NCBI RefSeq assembly: GCF_003937945.1
Contig: NZ_RSEC01000058.1
Coordinates: 992,001 to 1,056,000, forward strand
DNA from: Amycolatopsis eburnea
GTDB lineage: Bacteria > Actinomycetota > Actinomycetes > Mycobacteriales > Pseudonocardiaceae
Direction of reading: 5' to 3'
Length of the DNA: 64,000 nucleotides
Shown here piece after piece: positions 32,992 through 41,355 of the stretch. The translations under genes were made by a program, and so were the position numbers. The notes under the pieces were generated by a model. The model made no database searches and was not told where the DNA came from. It saw only the letters and a program-made list of their open reading frames with translations. Positions within the stretch are counted from its first letter, which is position 1. Each line of letters begins with the position of its first letter.

Positions 32992-33009
32992 TTGCAACAA
33001 ACATTGCAA
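32992..33009. promoter_or_regulatory. Likely RpiR operator
   Basis: Two TTGCAA palindromes (32992-32997 and 33004-33009) are spaced 12 bp apart within the divergent promoter, in a locally AT-rich stretch (GTATAC follows at 33024-33029). Position between the regulator and the MFS gene supports an operator role; this is inferred. Confidence 0.55.
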
Positions 33010-33073
33010 AATGACAAAAACGCAGTATACGTTGTCCGCACTCCCCGGCGCCCGGACACGGAAGGCGTTCCCC

Positions 33074-34465
33074 ATGACCCTGCTCGCGAGACTGGATCGG
33101 CTCCCGCTGAGCCGGCCCCACTACAAGCTGCTGCTCATCGGCGGGCTCGGCTACACCTTCGACGGCATGGACTCGGCCGTCGTCGCCTTCCTGCTGCCCA
33201 GCGCCAAGGCGGCGTGGGGCCTCGACAACGGCCAGCTCGGCCTGATCGGCTCCGCGACGCCGTTCGGCTTCCTCTTCGGCGCGATCGCGGCCGGCCTGCT
33301 CGGCGACCGCATCGGCCGCAAGAAGGTCATGATGTACGCGCTGGCGTTCTACGCGGTGTTCTCCGTGATCGCGTCCTTCTCGCCCAACTACGAAGTCTTC
33401 CTCGGCGCCCGGGTGCTGGCCGGCGCGGGCGCCGGTGCGGAGAGCGCGATCATCGCGCCGTTCCTGTCCGAGTTCGTCCCGGCCAAGCGGCGCGGCTGGT
33501 TCGTTGGCGCGCTCGCCGGGTTCTTCTCCTTCGGGTTCGTCGCCGCGGCGTTGATCGGGCGGTTCATCGTGCCGTCGTTCGACGAAGGCTGGCGGGTTGC
33601 GCAGCTCGTCACCGCGCTGCCGATCGTGATGCTGCTGTGGTGGCGCCGGTCCCTGCCCGAGTCGCCGCGGTTCCTGCTCGCGCAAGGGCGTCCGGCCGAA
33701 GCCGAGAACGTCGTCGCCAAGATCGAGCGCGACGTCGAGAAGGCGACCGGCAAGGCGCTGCCGCCGGTGCCGCCCGCCGACGCGGCGCCGGCCACCGAGA
33801 CGCCGAAGGTCAACCTGTTCAGCGCGCTGAAGTTCCTGTGGAGCCCGGCGATGCGGCGCCGGACGGCGGTGATCTGGACCGTCTGGTTCGTGATCACGTT
33901 CTCTTACTACGGTTTCTTCTCCTGGATCCCGACGCTGCTCGTGGAGCGCGGCATCACGGTGACGAAGAGCTTCGAGTTCTCGATCATCATCTACCTGGCC
34001 CAGGTGCCCGGGTACTTCTCGGCCGCGTGGCTGTCCGAACGGCTCGACCGCAAGCACACGATCGCGCTGTACCTCGCGGGTTCGGCCGTGAGCGCGTTCT
34101 GGCTGAGCCAGACGAGCGCGCCGTGGTCGATCACCCTCGCCGGCGCGGTGCTGTCGTTCTTCCTCAACGGCACCTACGCCGGGGTGTACTCCTACACGCC
34201 CGAGGTGTTCCCGACCTGGATCCGCGCCAGCGGCACCGGCCTGTCCAGCGCGTTCGGCCGGGTCGGCAGCATCCTGGCGCCGACGATCATCGGCCTGTCC
34301 GCGGCGAGCCTCGGCTTCGCCGGCGTCTTCGGCCTGACGACGGCGGTGCTGGCGGCCGGCGTGCTCTGCGTGCTCGTCTTCGGCCTGTCCACCGCGGGCC
34401 GCTCCCTGGAAGAACTGACCGAACACGGCGCCCCGAAGGCCGTCGCGAAGGAGATGACGAAGTGA
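33074..34465 (+). CDS. MFS transporter (metabolite:H+ symporter type)
   Basis: A 463-residue 12-helix major facilitator. The MFS signature between helices 2 and 3 is GDRIGRKKVMMYALAF, the substrate-binding helix 1 contains GYTFDGMDSAVVAFLLP (the DGxD pattern of aromatic-acid and sugar-porter-like families), and a long cytoplasmic loop spans about residues 205-255. It imports an unknown organic acid or sugar-like compound. First gene of a three-gene coupled operon with the GAF and amidohydrolase genes. Confidence 0.88.
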   Translation: MTLLARLDRLPLSRPHYKLLLIGGLGYTFDGMDSAVVAFLLPSAKAAWGLDNGQLGLIGSATPFGFLFGAIAAGLLGDRIGRKKVMMYALAFYAVFSVIASFSPNYEVFLGARVLAGAGAGAESAIIAPFLSEFVPAKRRGWFVGALAGFFSFGFVAAALIGRFIVPSFDEGWRVAQLVTALPIVMLLWWRRSLPESPRFLLAQGRPAEAENVVAKIERDVEKATGKALPPVPPADAAPATETPKVNLFSALKFLWSPAMRRRTAVIWTVWFVITFSYYGFFSWIPTLLVERGITVTKSFEFSIIIYLAQVPGYFSAAWLSERLDRKHTIALYLAGSAVSAFWLSQTSAPWSITLAGAVLSFFLNGTYAGVYSYTPEVFPTWIRASGTGLSSAFGRVGSILAPTIIGLSAASLGFAGVFGLTTAVLAAGVLCVLVFGLSTAGRSLEELTEHGAPKAVAKEMTK

Positions 34466-34887
34466 GTTTGTCCACTGTGGAGGAACGGGTGCGCGCCGAG
34501 CTGGGCGTGCGGCTGTTCACGGTTCTCGCGTGGCTCCCGGAGCGCCGGGCGCTGCGCCGGGTGCACAGCAGCCACCCGGCGGAGTACCCGGTGGGCGGCG
34601 AGAAGACGGTGGAGGTCGCGGCCGGCTGGCTCGACCGCTGCATCACCGCGCGGCAGCCGTACTTCGGCCCGGACCGCGCGGCGGTGCGCGAGATCTTCGC
34701 CGACCACGAGCTGATCGAATCCCTCGGCTGCGGCTCGATCATCAACGTCCCGGTGGTCTCCGGCGACCGGACCCTGGGGGTGCTGAACATCCTCGACGCG
34801 GAAGGCGCGTACGACGAGAAGTCGATCGCGGCGGCCGAATCCCTGGCGCCGCTCGCGGTCCCGGCCCTGCTGGAGGTGACCCGGTGA
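34462..34887 (+). CDS. Stand-alone GAF-domain protein
   Basis: A 141-residue single GAF domain (LGVRLFTVLAWLPERRALRRVHSSHPAEYPVGG, LIESLGCGSIINVPVVSGDRTLGVLNILDAEGAYDE). It overlaps the MFS stop and the amidohydrolase start by 4 bases each (GTGA), so it is made together with them. Rather than a sensor, it could be a small enzyme-like or ligand-carrying protein of the same pathway, similar in build to free methionine sulfoxide reductase-type GAF proteins; no catalytic Cys set is obvious apart from Cys near residue 94. Confidence 0.78.
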   Translation: MSLSTVEERVRAELGVRLFTVLAWLPERRALRRVHSSHPAEYPVGGEKTVEVAAGWLDRCITARQPYFGPDRAAVREIFADHELIESLGCGSIINVPVVSGDRTLGVLNILDAEGAYDEKSIAAAESLAPLAVPALLEVTR

Positions 34888-36101
34888 ACCTGGTGCTGCG
34901 CAACGCCCGCCTGCTCGACCCGCTGTCGGGCGAGTACACCGAAGGCGACCTGCGGTGCGAGTCCGGCCGCATCGTCGAGACGGGCCCGGGTCTGTCCGCA
35001 CCCGACGCGCGGTCGATCGACGTCCGCGGCGCGGTGGTGCTGCCGGGCCTGGTCGACGCGCACGTCCACGTCACGGCGTCGACGGCGGACCTGGGTTCGC
35101 TCCCGTCGACGTCACCGTCCTATGTGGCCGCCCACAGCGCCCGCACGATGAGCCGCATGCTGGACCGCGGCTTCACGACGGTCCGCGACGCGTCGGGCGC
35201 CGACTACGGCCTGGCGGACGCCCAGTCGGAAGGCCTGTTCCGCGGCCCGCGCCTGTTGTTCTGCGGCCGGGCACTGAGCCAGACGGGCGGCCACGGCGAC
35301 AGCCGCACCCGCGGCGCGAACGCGAAGGACGACCACCCCTGCTGCGCCGGCCTCGGCCGCGTGGCCGACGGCGTGGACGCGGTCCGCGCGGCCGCCCGCG
35401 ACGAGCTGCGGAAAGGCGCCCACCACATCAAGGTGATGGCCTCGGGCGGCGTGGCCTCCCCGACCGACCGCATCGACTCGACCCAGTACTCGGCGGACGA
35501 GCTGAGCGCGATCGTCGAAGAGGCGTCGGCGGCGAACCGCTACGTGGCCGCGCACGCGTACACGGCCCGAGCGGTCAACCGCGCTCTGGAGCTGGGCATC
35601 CGCTCGATCGAGCACGGCAACCTGCTGGACGACCGGAGCGTTTCGCTGTTCCTGGACCACGACGCGTACCTCGTGCCGACGCTGGTGACGTACTGGGCGC
35701 TGAAGGAGGAGGGCCGCGAGCACGGCCTCCCGGAGTCGAGCTGGCGCAAGGTGGACGAGGTCCTGGGCGCGGGCCTGGCCGCGCTGGAGCGGGCTGCTCG
35801 TGGCGGGGTGAAGATCGTCTACGGGACGGATCTGCTGGGTGGGATGCACCGCCACCAGAACCACGAGTTCCGGCTGCGGGCGGAGGTCCAGACACCGTTG
35901 GAGGTCCTCCGTTCGGCAACTTCGACGGCGGCGGATCTGGTGGACTTGACGGGGGAGATCGGGACGTTGGCGGTGGGTGCGTACGGGGACCTGCTGGTGG
36001 TGGAGGGGGATCCGCTGGACGACGTCGGGGTTTTGGCGGAGCCGAAGAACTTCAGGTACATCGTGCAGGGCGGGGAGGTGGTTGGGGGAACGGCCGCCTG
36101 A
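34884..36101 (+). CDS. Amidohydrolase (imidazolonepropionase/prolidase-like)
   Basis: A 405-residue metal-dependent hydrolase of the amidohydrolase superfamily. Metal site: LPGLVDAHVHVTAST (HxH), IKVMASGGVASPTD (Lys), VAAHAYTARAVNRALELGIRSIEHG (two His), and YGTDLLGGMHRH with the catalytic Asp. The pattern is that of the Xaa-Pro dipeptidase/imidazolonepropionase-like group (Sgx9260-type). Substrate is probably an N-acylated or cyclic amide compound brought in by the coupled MFS transporter. GTG start at 34884 overlapping the GAF stop. Confidence 0.85.
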   Translation: MNLVLRNARLLDPLSGEYTEGDLRCESGRIVETGPGLSAPDARSIDVRGAVVLPGLVDAHVHVTASTADLGSLPSTSPSYVAAHSARTMSRMLDRGFTTVRDASGADYGLADAQSEGLFRGPRLLFCGRALSQTGGHGDSRTRGANAKDDHPCCAGLGRVADGVDAVRAAARDELRKGAHHIKVMASGGVASPTDRIDSTQYSADELSAIVEEASAANRYVAAHAYTARAVNRALELGIRSIEHGNLLDDRSVSLFLDHDAYLVPTLVTYWALKEEGREHGLPESSWRKVDEVLGAGLAALERAARGGVKIVYGTDLLGGMHRHQNHEFRLRAEVQTPLEVLRSATSTAADLVDLTGEIGTLAVGAYGDLLVVEGDPLDDVGVLAEPKNFRYIVQGGEVVGGTAA

Positions 36102-36111
36102 GCCGGGTGGG

Positions 36112-36143
36112 GTGGTGCCCCGGGGATACACACGGGGCACCAC
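36112..36143. terminator. Hairpin terminator shared by amidohydrolase operon and small ORF
   Basis: An 11-bp perfect stem (GTGGTGCCCCG at 36112-36122 with its complement at 36133-36143) and a 10-base loop begins 11 bases after the amidohydrolase stop and, read on the other strand, 13 bases after the stop of the small ORF. It can serve both converging units. No U-tract. Confidence 0.65.
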
Positions 36144-36155
36144 TGTCACCCTGCG

Positions 36156-36230
36156 TCAGCACCGCCACCAGTTCTTGACCGCCAGTAGGGTGAGGGCGGC
36201 GATGGCGGCGCATGTTGCGGGGTCGGGCAC
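36156..36230 (-). CDS. 24-residue small ORF, possible signalling peptide
   Basis: A short ORF too small for normal gene finding, downstream of and codirectional with the SARP/NB-ARC/TPR gene. It begins VPDPATCAAIAALTLL and ends AVKNWWRC. GTG at 36230 has AGGGAG at about 36238-36243 as ribosome-binding site. Third positions are G or C in 21 of 24 codons although the surrounding gap is comparatively AT-rich, which argues for coding. A hydrophobic core plus Trp-Trp-Arg-Cys C-terminus would suit a secreted or membrane-active peptide. It has its own GATAAT box and a following hairpin. I know no matching family; function is unproven. Confidence 0.5.
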   Translation of the reverse strand: MPDPATCAAIAALTLLAVKNWWRC

Positions 36231-36263
36231 GTGCTTGCTCCCTTGAAGCGTTCGAATTCGGGG

Positions 36264-36269
36264 ATTATC
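36264..36269 (-). promoter_or_regulatory. -10 box of the small ORF
   Basis: GATAAT on the minus strand lies 33 bases before the GTG at 36230, giving a leader of about 26 bases with the ribosome-binding site inside it. No good -35 at 17-18 bp (TTGATC is 25 bp away), so activation may be needed. The rest of the gap 36102-36449 shows no other supported feature beyond the hairpin and the small ORF. Confidence 0.5.
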
Positions 36270-36449
36270 TCCGCCCACCTGGGCACGGAGGTTTGATCAA
36301 CCGAAATCGTAGGGAGCGTTGAGGCGGCTGGCAAGCAATTCTGGCCGCTACATCGGAACCACGTAAAGTAGTCGCGCTGTCGTCGCATCACCTAGCTGCG
36401 AAATTCGACCTCAGGTGGGGGTGAACGCAATTTCGGTCGAGGCGCTAGT

Positions 36450-39400
36450 TCACCCTTTGGAGTTAGCGTCGTCGCGTGCTCCGGGCGGGTAAGGCATGCC
36501 GACAGTGTCCTCGCTGTCCTTGCGAGCACCGGGGATGAGCCCGTCGACGTCGACCTCGGCGATCTCGTCGAGCCGTGCCTGCAAGCGATCGGCCTTGATG
36601 TCCCTGCCGCGGCCCCGGAAGAACGCGATGGCCTCGGTCCAGGCTTCGATCGCCGCACCGGGGTTGCGCAGGCTGCCAAGGATTTCGCCCAGTGTCTCCA
36701 GCGCACGAGCCTGTCCGGTGGCGGTGTGGGCCCGACGCGCCAGCACCACGGCGTGCCGGGACAGCCTGAGTGCCTCGCGGGCGTTGCCGTCCGCGAGTGC
36801 GAGCCGGGCGCGGACGGTACCAAGTTTCATCGTGGCGGTGAGGTCGTCGCAGCCGTCGAGGTTGGCCAGCGCCTGCCGGCAGTGCATGTGGGCGAGCTCC
36901 AGCCGCTGCTCGTGGGTGTGCAGGGCGGCCAGTGCCGTGTGGGTCGCGATCTGGCCCGTCGTGTCCCCGAAGACCGTGCGGACGTGGAGGGCCCGGTTGT
37001 AGTGCGGCAACGCCTGTTCGCGCTGGTCGAGGTCGGCGAACGCGTCACCCAAGTACTGCTCGGCGATGCCTTCGCGCACCGGGTCGTGTGCCGCACGTGC
37101 CAGGTCGATGCAGCGTCGGAGGAGACCGATGGCCTCGGCGTGCTCGCCGCGGCGCCGGTGGAGGCGGGCGAGGTTGATCTTGACCGTCAGGATCCCGACG
37201 GTCTCGTCGTACTCGGTGGCAATGTCCAGCGCGCGACTGAGGTAGAAGCGTGCCTTCTCGTTGTCGCCGAGGATGAGGTGAAGTTCGCCGAGGTCGTTGA
37301 GGGACGACGCTTCGGCGATGACGTCGTGCACCGCTCTGGCCGCGCGGACGGCGACCGCGAGCCCCTGCGTCGCGGTCGTAAGGCAACCGTGGCGCTCCCA
37401 GCTGTCGGTGAGCAGGTGCGGCAAGTAGGCGGCGTAGTCGTACTGCTCCAGCCGTTCCGCCTCGCTGATGAGAGCCGAGAGGTTGTCGCGCTCCCGGACG
37501 GCCCACTGCGTGGCCGCCGCGGCCGAGTCGAACGTGAGCGGGACGACCCCGGGTTCGGCCGGGAGCATCGGTGGGCGACCGCGGTAGGGGTGCGCGGTCA
37601 AGTGCGCGCGGAGCGCGGTCTGCAAGTAGTGCGACAGCAGCCGTCGCAGCGGCTGCGGGTCACTGTCCGGCAGCAGCGAGCGCGCGTAGCGGTGGAAGAT
37701 GTCGGGGATGCGGTAGCGGTCGGGTTCGCCGGGCTGGTCGACGAGGTGCCAGGCGACGAGGTTTTCGAGGGCGCGACGGGTCGCGGCCCGGGAGTGGGAA
37801 CTCGCCGAGAGCACCGTGTCGGCTTGGATCTCGGGACCCGGGTGGTGGCCGAAGAGCCGGAACACGTCCTGCGCGGTGGGGTCGAGTGCCTGGTACGACG
37901 CGGAGAACGTGGTGCGGAGGCCGACATCGTCCCCGTCGTCCCCGATGCTCAACAGCATCTCCGGGTCGCGCAGTTCCTCCAGCATGGTGTCGAGACGGAC
38001 GCCGGGTCGGCAAACGGCGCGCTGGGCCAGCAGAGTCAACGCGAGCGGCAGGCCATCGCCGAGCCGGGCGAGTGCGTGCGCCGCGTCCGGTTCCTCGTCG
38101 GCGCGCCCGCGCATGCGCTTGCTGAGGAGCGCGAACGAGTCGTGCTCGTCCAGGTGGCCGAGCCTGATCGTGGGGATGTCGTGGCGGCGGGCGAGTGCGT
38201 GCAGTGACCGGCGCGAAGTGAGCAGTACGGTACATGGTTCCGCGAGTTCGACGATCTCGTCGACCTGTTCGGAACTGCCCACGTTGTCGAGGATCAAGAG
38301 CAACGGCTTCCCCTGCCGGAGCAGCGAGCGCAGCCTCGCCGCGCGGGCTGCCGCACTGATCAGGTGGTCGATCGGGTAGCCGAGGGCGGTGAGCGCGAGG
38401 TCGACCACTTCGGCGGGCTTCCGGGCCGGGGCCGGCCCGAACCCCTGCATGTCGATGCAGAGGATTCCGCCGGGGAACCGGTCGGCGACGGCGTGCGCCC
38501 AGTACGCGGCGAGGCTGGTTTTCCCGATGCCAGGGGGGCCGCTGACGACCACTGCCGGGGCGTGGTTGTCCTCCGGGGACAGCAAGTGCAGGTCGAGGGT
38601 GCGGAGCGCGTCCGCTCGGCCGACGAACCCGCGAAGGTTCCGGGGCAGCCCGATGCGGATCGCGCCGACGGCGGGTACCGGCGCGGCTCGAGGCGCCGGC
38701 TCCGGGGACACGGCCGAACGGCGGCCTCGCAGGTGTGCGTCATGCATCTGCAGGTCGGCGGCCGCGTCGGTGTTGCCGTTTTCCGCGTACTCCTTGAGCG
38801 CCGCGTCGACGTAGCTGCGTGCTTCGTGGGACTGGCCGAGCGCGTACAGAGCCGAGGCGCGGAGCTTCACGAAGGTGGGTTCGGCGGCGTACGGGTGGGG
38901 AAGTTGGCCCAGCTGGCGCAACGCCTCGTCCGGACGGCCGACCGCCAGCAGCTCGGCGGCGAGGAAACTGTGTGCAGGCGCCCAGTCCGCGGCCATCACG
39001 TTCCGCCGCCAATTCTGCGCCTGCTCGGTGTCCAGGCAGGCGAGTGGAACGTCGCGCCAGAGCGCGAGCGCTGCACGTGCGACTTCACATGCGCTTTCGT
39101 GTTCACCGTCGCCGCTGAATTTCCGGGCGCGACGCATTTCGTGGGTGAAGCAGTGGAAATCAACCAGATCGGGAGCGATGTCGAGGATGTAGCCGCCGTT
39201 CAGTGCGCGGATAGGTGGTGGGGTATCGGTCTCTTCGAGAGACTGTCGTAGTCGGGTGATCGCTTTGTACAGAGCCTCTTTGGGGTTGACGGGCGGCGCC
39301 TCCTCGCTCCAGGCCCAGTCCAGCAGTCTCTCCTGTGAGCAGCGTTTTCCGGGTTCGACGAGGAGGGTGGTGAGCAGGTTGCGCGCTTGCCGGGAACCCC

Positions 39401-39467
39401 ACTCCTCGGTCAGAATCCCGTGCATCCGCACTGTTGTCTGCCCGAGAATGCCGTACGCGATCTCCAT
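36450..39467 (-). CDS. Large SARP-type regulator with NB-ARC ATPase and TPR domains (AfsR-like)
   Basis: A 1005-residue STAND regulator. Domains in order: winged-helix OmpR-type DNA-binding domain (about 1-98), BTAD all-helical domain (about 100-245), NB-ARC ATPase (about 275-560; Walker A GPPGIGKTS at 310-318, Walker B LLLILDNVG), winged helix, then TPR repeats from about 690 to 950 (LHRRRGEHAEAIGLLRRCIDLARAAHD and similar). AfsR-like proteins activate antibiotic or developmental genes; TPR arrays often bind peptides or proteins. ATG at 39467. The small ORF lies downstream and an unknown gene is divergent. Target genes are not shown. Confidence 0.9.
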   Translation of the reverse strand: MEIAYGILGQTTVRMHGILTEEWGSRQARNLLTTLLVEPGKRCSQERLLDWAWSEEAPPVNPKEALYKAITRLRQSLEETDTPPPIRALNGGYILDIAPDLVDFHCFTHEMRRARKFSGDGEHESACEVARAALALWRDVPLACLDTEQAQNWRRNVMAADWAPAHSFLAAELLAVGRPDEALRQLGQLPHPYAAEPTFVKLRASALYALGQSHEARSYVDAALKEYAENGNTDAAADLQMHDAHLRGRRSAVSPEPAPRAAPVPAVGAIRIGLPRNLRGFVGRADALRTLDLHLLSPEDNHAPAVVVSGPPGIGKTSLAAYWAHAVADRFPGGILCIDMQGFGPAPARKPAEVVDLALTALGYPIDHLISAAARAARLRSLLRQGKPLLLILDNVGSSEQVDEIVELAEPCTVLLTSRRSLHALARRHDIPTIRLGHLDEHDSFALLSKRMRGRADEEPDAAHALARLGDGLPLALTLLAQRAVCRPGVRLDTMLEELRDPEMLLSIGDDGDDVGLRTTFSASYQALDPTAQDVFRLFGHHPGPEIQADTVLSASSHSRAATRRALENLVAWHLVDQPGEPDRYRIPDIFHRYARSLLPDSDPQPLRRLLSHYLQTALRAHLTAHPYRGRPPMLPAEPGVVPLTFDSAAAATQWAVRERDNLSALISEAERLEQYDYAAYLPHLLTDSWERHGCLTTATQGLAVAVRAARAVHDVIAEASSLNDLGELHLILGDNEKARFYLSRALDIATEYDETVGILTVKINLARLHRRRGEHAEAIGLLRRCIDLARAAHDPVREGIAEQYLGDAFADLDQREQALPHYNRALHVRTVFGDTTGQIATHTALAALHTHEQRLELAHMHCRQALANLDGCDDLTATMKLGTVRARLALADGNAREALRLSRHAVVLARRAHTATGQARALETLGEILGSLRNPGAAIEAWTEAIAFFRGRGRDIKADRLQARLDEIAEVDVDGLIPGARKDSEDTVGMPYPPGARDDANSKG

Positions 39468-39567
39468 TTCCTGGTCCTTCCCTCTCCCGTTGTCAGCCTT
39501 GCATCGATTTGATGAATCGGCGACGACAGCGCGATAACGATCGCCGGTGTCGGCGAACTGGCCATGG

Positions 39568-39585
39568 TTTGTCCGGGCTTTGTCC
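39568..39585. promoter_or_regulatory. Heptamer direct repeat resembling a SARP box
   Basis: TTTGTCC occurs at 39568-39574 and 39579-39585, i.e. with an 11-bp period, the spacing expected for SARP-family binding sites. It is in the 194-bp divergent promoter between the SARP gene and the gene at 39662. No clear -10 eight bases downstream, so the match is only partial. Confidence 0.4.
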
Positions 39586-39661
39586 GTCGAACGGGAAGGG
39601 AGTCGGAAGTCGTCGGCCGCATTGTCGGTTCATCGACGTCACGACCACGCGAGGGGACGAA

Positions 39662-40882
39662 ATGGCTGCGGATTTGTGGGTGCGGGGGCCCGTCGGACTC
39701 GACGCCGGCACGCGGGTGACTCGGCCGCGGTGCCGTGCGGTGCTGGTGGTGGTCCCGACGATGACTGCCGGGACCCGGCTGCTCGATCTGGTTTCCCTGC
39801 TCGAGACCGACTTGCGGGTGCAGGTGGTCTTCACGGTGCCCCACACGACGGAGCGGTGGCACGGTGTCGAAGAGTTCGTGCGCGGCCTGCACGGTGTGGT
39901 CCTGCCGTGGGACCAGGCGGTGGCACACCGGTTCGACCTCGTCCTGGCGGCGAGTCACCGTCACCTCGCTGAAGTGCACGGACCGATCTTGCTGATCGGA
40001 CACGGTGCCGGCCGGGTCAAGCCCCGTCGGCACAGCAGGAAGGCGGGCGGGGCGACCGAGCCCACGACCGCTGTCGACCGCGAACTGCTGACCTTTCGCG
40101 GGCGGGTGCTGCCCGACGTGCTGGCGCTTGGCACGGACAGCGAAGTGGAGCTGGTGCGCGAACGGTGTCCCGAGGCGACCCCGAACACCATCGTGGCCGG
40201 TGACAGTTGCCTCGACCGGATGCGGATGAGCCGGCACCTGCGAGAGGTGTACCGGTCCGTACTCGGTCTGACGCCAGAGCGAAGGCTGGTCGTGATCAGC
40301 ACGACCTGGTTCACCGATTCGGCGTTCGGCCGGTTGCCGGAGCTGTACCAGGCAGTCGTGGACGCGCTGCCCGCTCAGCGGTTCGCGGTCGCGGCGGTGC
40401 TGCACCCGAACGTGTGGGCGGTACACGGAAGCCGCCAAGTCAGCGCCTGGTTGTCCGGAGCACTGGCCGGCGGGCTGGTGCTGATTCCGCCGGAGTCCGG
40501 CTGGCAGGCGACGATGCTCGCGGCCGACTGGGTGGTCGGTGACCACGGTTCGACGACGGGGTACGCGGCAGCGATGGGGTGCCCGGTGACGCTCGCTTCG
40601 ATGTGCGGGCAACCGCAGGAAGGCAGCGTCGCCGACGTCGTCCGCGCACACACCCTGTCCTTGAGCTGGAACTGCCCGCTTCCCGAGCAGGCGGCCGCCG
40701 CCGGAACTCGGACGGCCGCGCTCGCCGGGGCGGCCACCGAGGCGATCACGTCCCGTGCTGATCGCTCGGCGGAAATACTGCGAGACGCGATGTACCGGCT
40801 GCTGGAGCTCGCCGTTCCGGAGACACCGGCGTCATTCCCGCTGCTGCCTGTCCCGCGGCCGTTGCCGAGGTGGTCGGAATGA
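39662..40882 (+). CDS. Unknown protein, possible CDP-glycerol transferase-like (GT-B) fold
   Basis: A 406-residue soluble protein. I do not recognise a named family, but the layout looks like two Rossmann-type halves: N-terminal RAVLVVVPTMTAGTRLLDLVSLLE with a hydrophobic core, and a C-terminal half containing RRLVVISTTWFTDSAFGRLPELYQAVVDAL, AVAAVLHPNVWAVHG and WVVGDHGSTTGYAAAMGCPVTLAS, reminiscent of the nucleotide-binding half of CDP-glycerol glycerophosphotransferases. ATG at 39662 with GAGGGGA upstream. Divergent from the SARP gene, and its stop overlaps the next ORF by 4 bases, so the pair is coupled. No membrane segment. Confidence 0.7.
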   Translation: MAADLWVRGPVGLDAGTRVTRPRCRAVLVVVPTMTAGTRLLDLVSLLETDLRVQVVFTVPHTTERWHGVEEFVRGLHGVVLPWDQAVAHRFDLVLAASHRHLAEVHGPILLIGHGAGRVKPRRHSRKAGGATEPTTAVDRELLTFRGRVLPDVLALGTDSEVELVRERCPEATPNTIVAGDSCLDRMRMSRHLREVYRSVLGLTPERRLVVISTTWFTDSAFGRLPELYQAVVDALPAQRFAVAAVLHPNVWAVHGSRQVSAWLSGALAGGLVLIPPESGWQATMLAADWVVGDHGSTTGYAAAMGCPVTLASMCGQPQEGSVADVVRAHTLSLSWNCPLPEQAAAAGTRTAALAGAATEAITSRADRSAEILRDAMYRLLELAVPETPASFPLLPVPRPLPRWSE

Positions 40883-41355
40883 CGGGTGTGCTCGCCCCCG
40901 GGGTGTGGCGGTTGCGAGTCCCGTGGGCTGCGGGGAGAAGCGCGTCGGTCCTGGTGGCGGACGCGGAGTTGGCGTCGGGGGTCTGGACGGCGTGCGCCGA
41001 CGTCGTCTTGACGGGCGTCTACGACTCTTCGGCTGCCGCGACGACCGCGGTGCACCGCCAAGCCGCCGAATTCCCCGGCGCTGTCGCCATTTTGGCCTGG
41101 TACCGGGAAACGGTGGTCTTCGCCCGGCTCACCGTGCGAGGACGGTGTTCGGGCATCATCGGGTCAGTCCGAGCCGCCGAGTTCGGCGGCGCGAGGATCT
41201 CCCATCCGGGTGTACAGGCTTCTCGCTTCGGCACGATGATCACGCGCTTGCTCGAAGTCGTCGTGGCGGATCTCCAGGTCGGCCAGGACGGTGAGGACTT
41301 TGGCGGTGTAGAACGGCGAATCGAGTGCGCGGACGACCTCGAGCGCGGCGAGTAA
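40879..41355 (+). CDS. Unknown small protein coupled to the preceding gene
   Basis: A 158-residue ORF starting with an ATGA overlap at 40879. The first 95 residues or so (LAPGVWRLRVPWAAGRSASVLVADAELASGVWTACADVVLTGVY, AVAILAWYRETVVFARLTVRG) read like a folded beta-rich domain. The remainder (from about 41164) lies antisense to the 3' end of the NB-ARC/TPR gene, a 192-bp convergent overlap, and that part may be an artefact of read-through. No family recognised. Confidence 0.6.
   Translation: MTGVLAPGVWRLRVPWAAGRSASVLVADAELASGVWTACADVVLTGVYDSSAAATTAVHRQAAEFPGAVAILAWYRETVVFARLTVRGRCSGIIGSVRAAEFGGARISHPGVQASRFGTMITRLLEVVVADLQVGQDGEDFGGVERRIECADDLERGE

Noticed and set aside
32024..34426. An 800-codon minus-strand frame across the RpiR and MFS genes
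   Set aside because: Shadow frame; crosses the divergent promoter and shows no recognisable domain.
36146..36391. An 81-codon minus-strand frame overlapping the small ORF
   Set aside because: Its third codon positions lack the genome's GC bias and its ribosome-binding site is weak; the 24-residue frame fits better.
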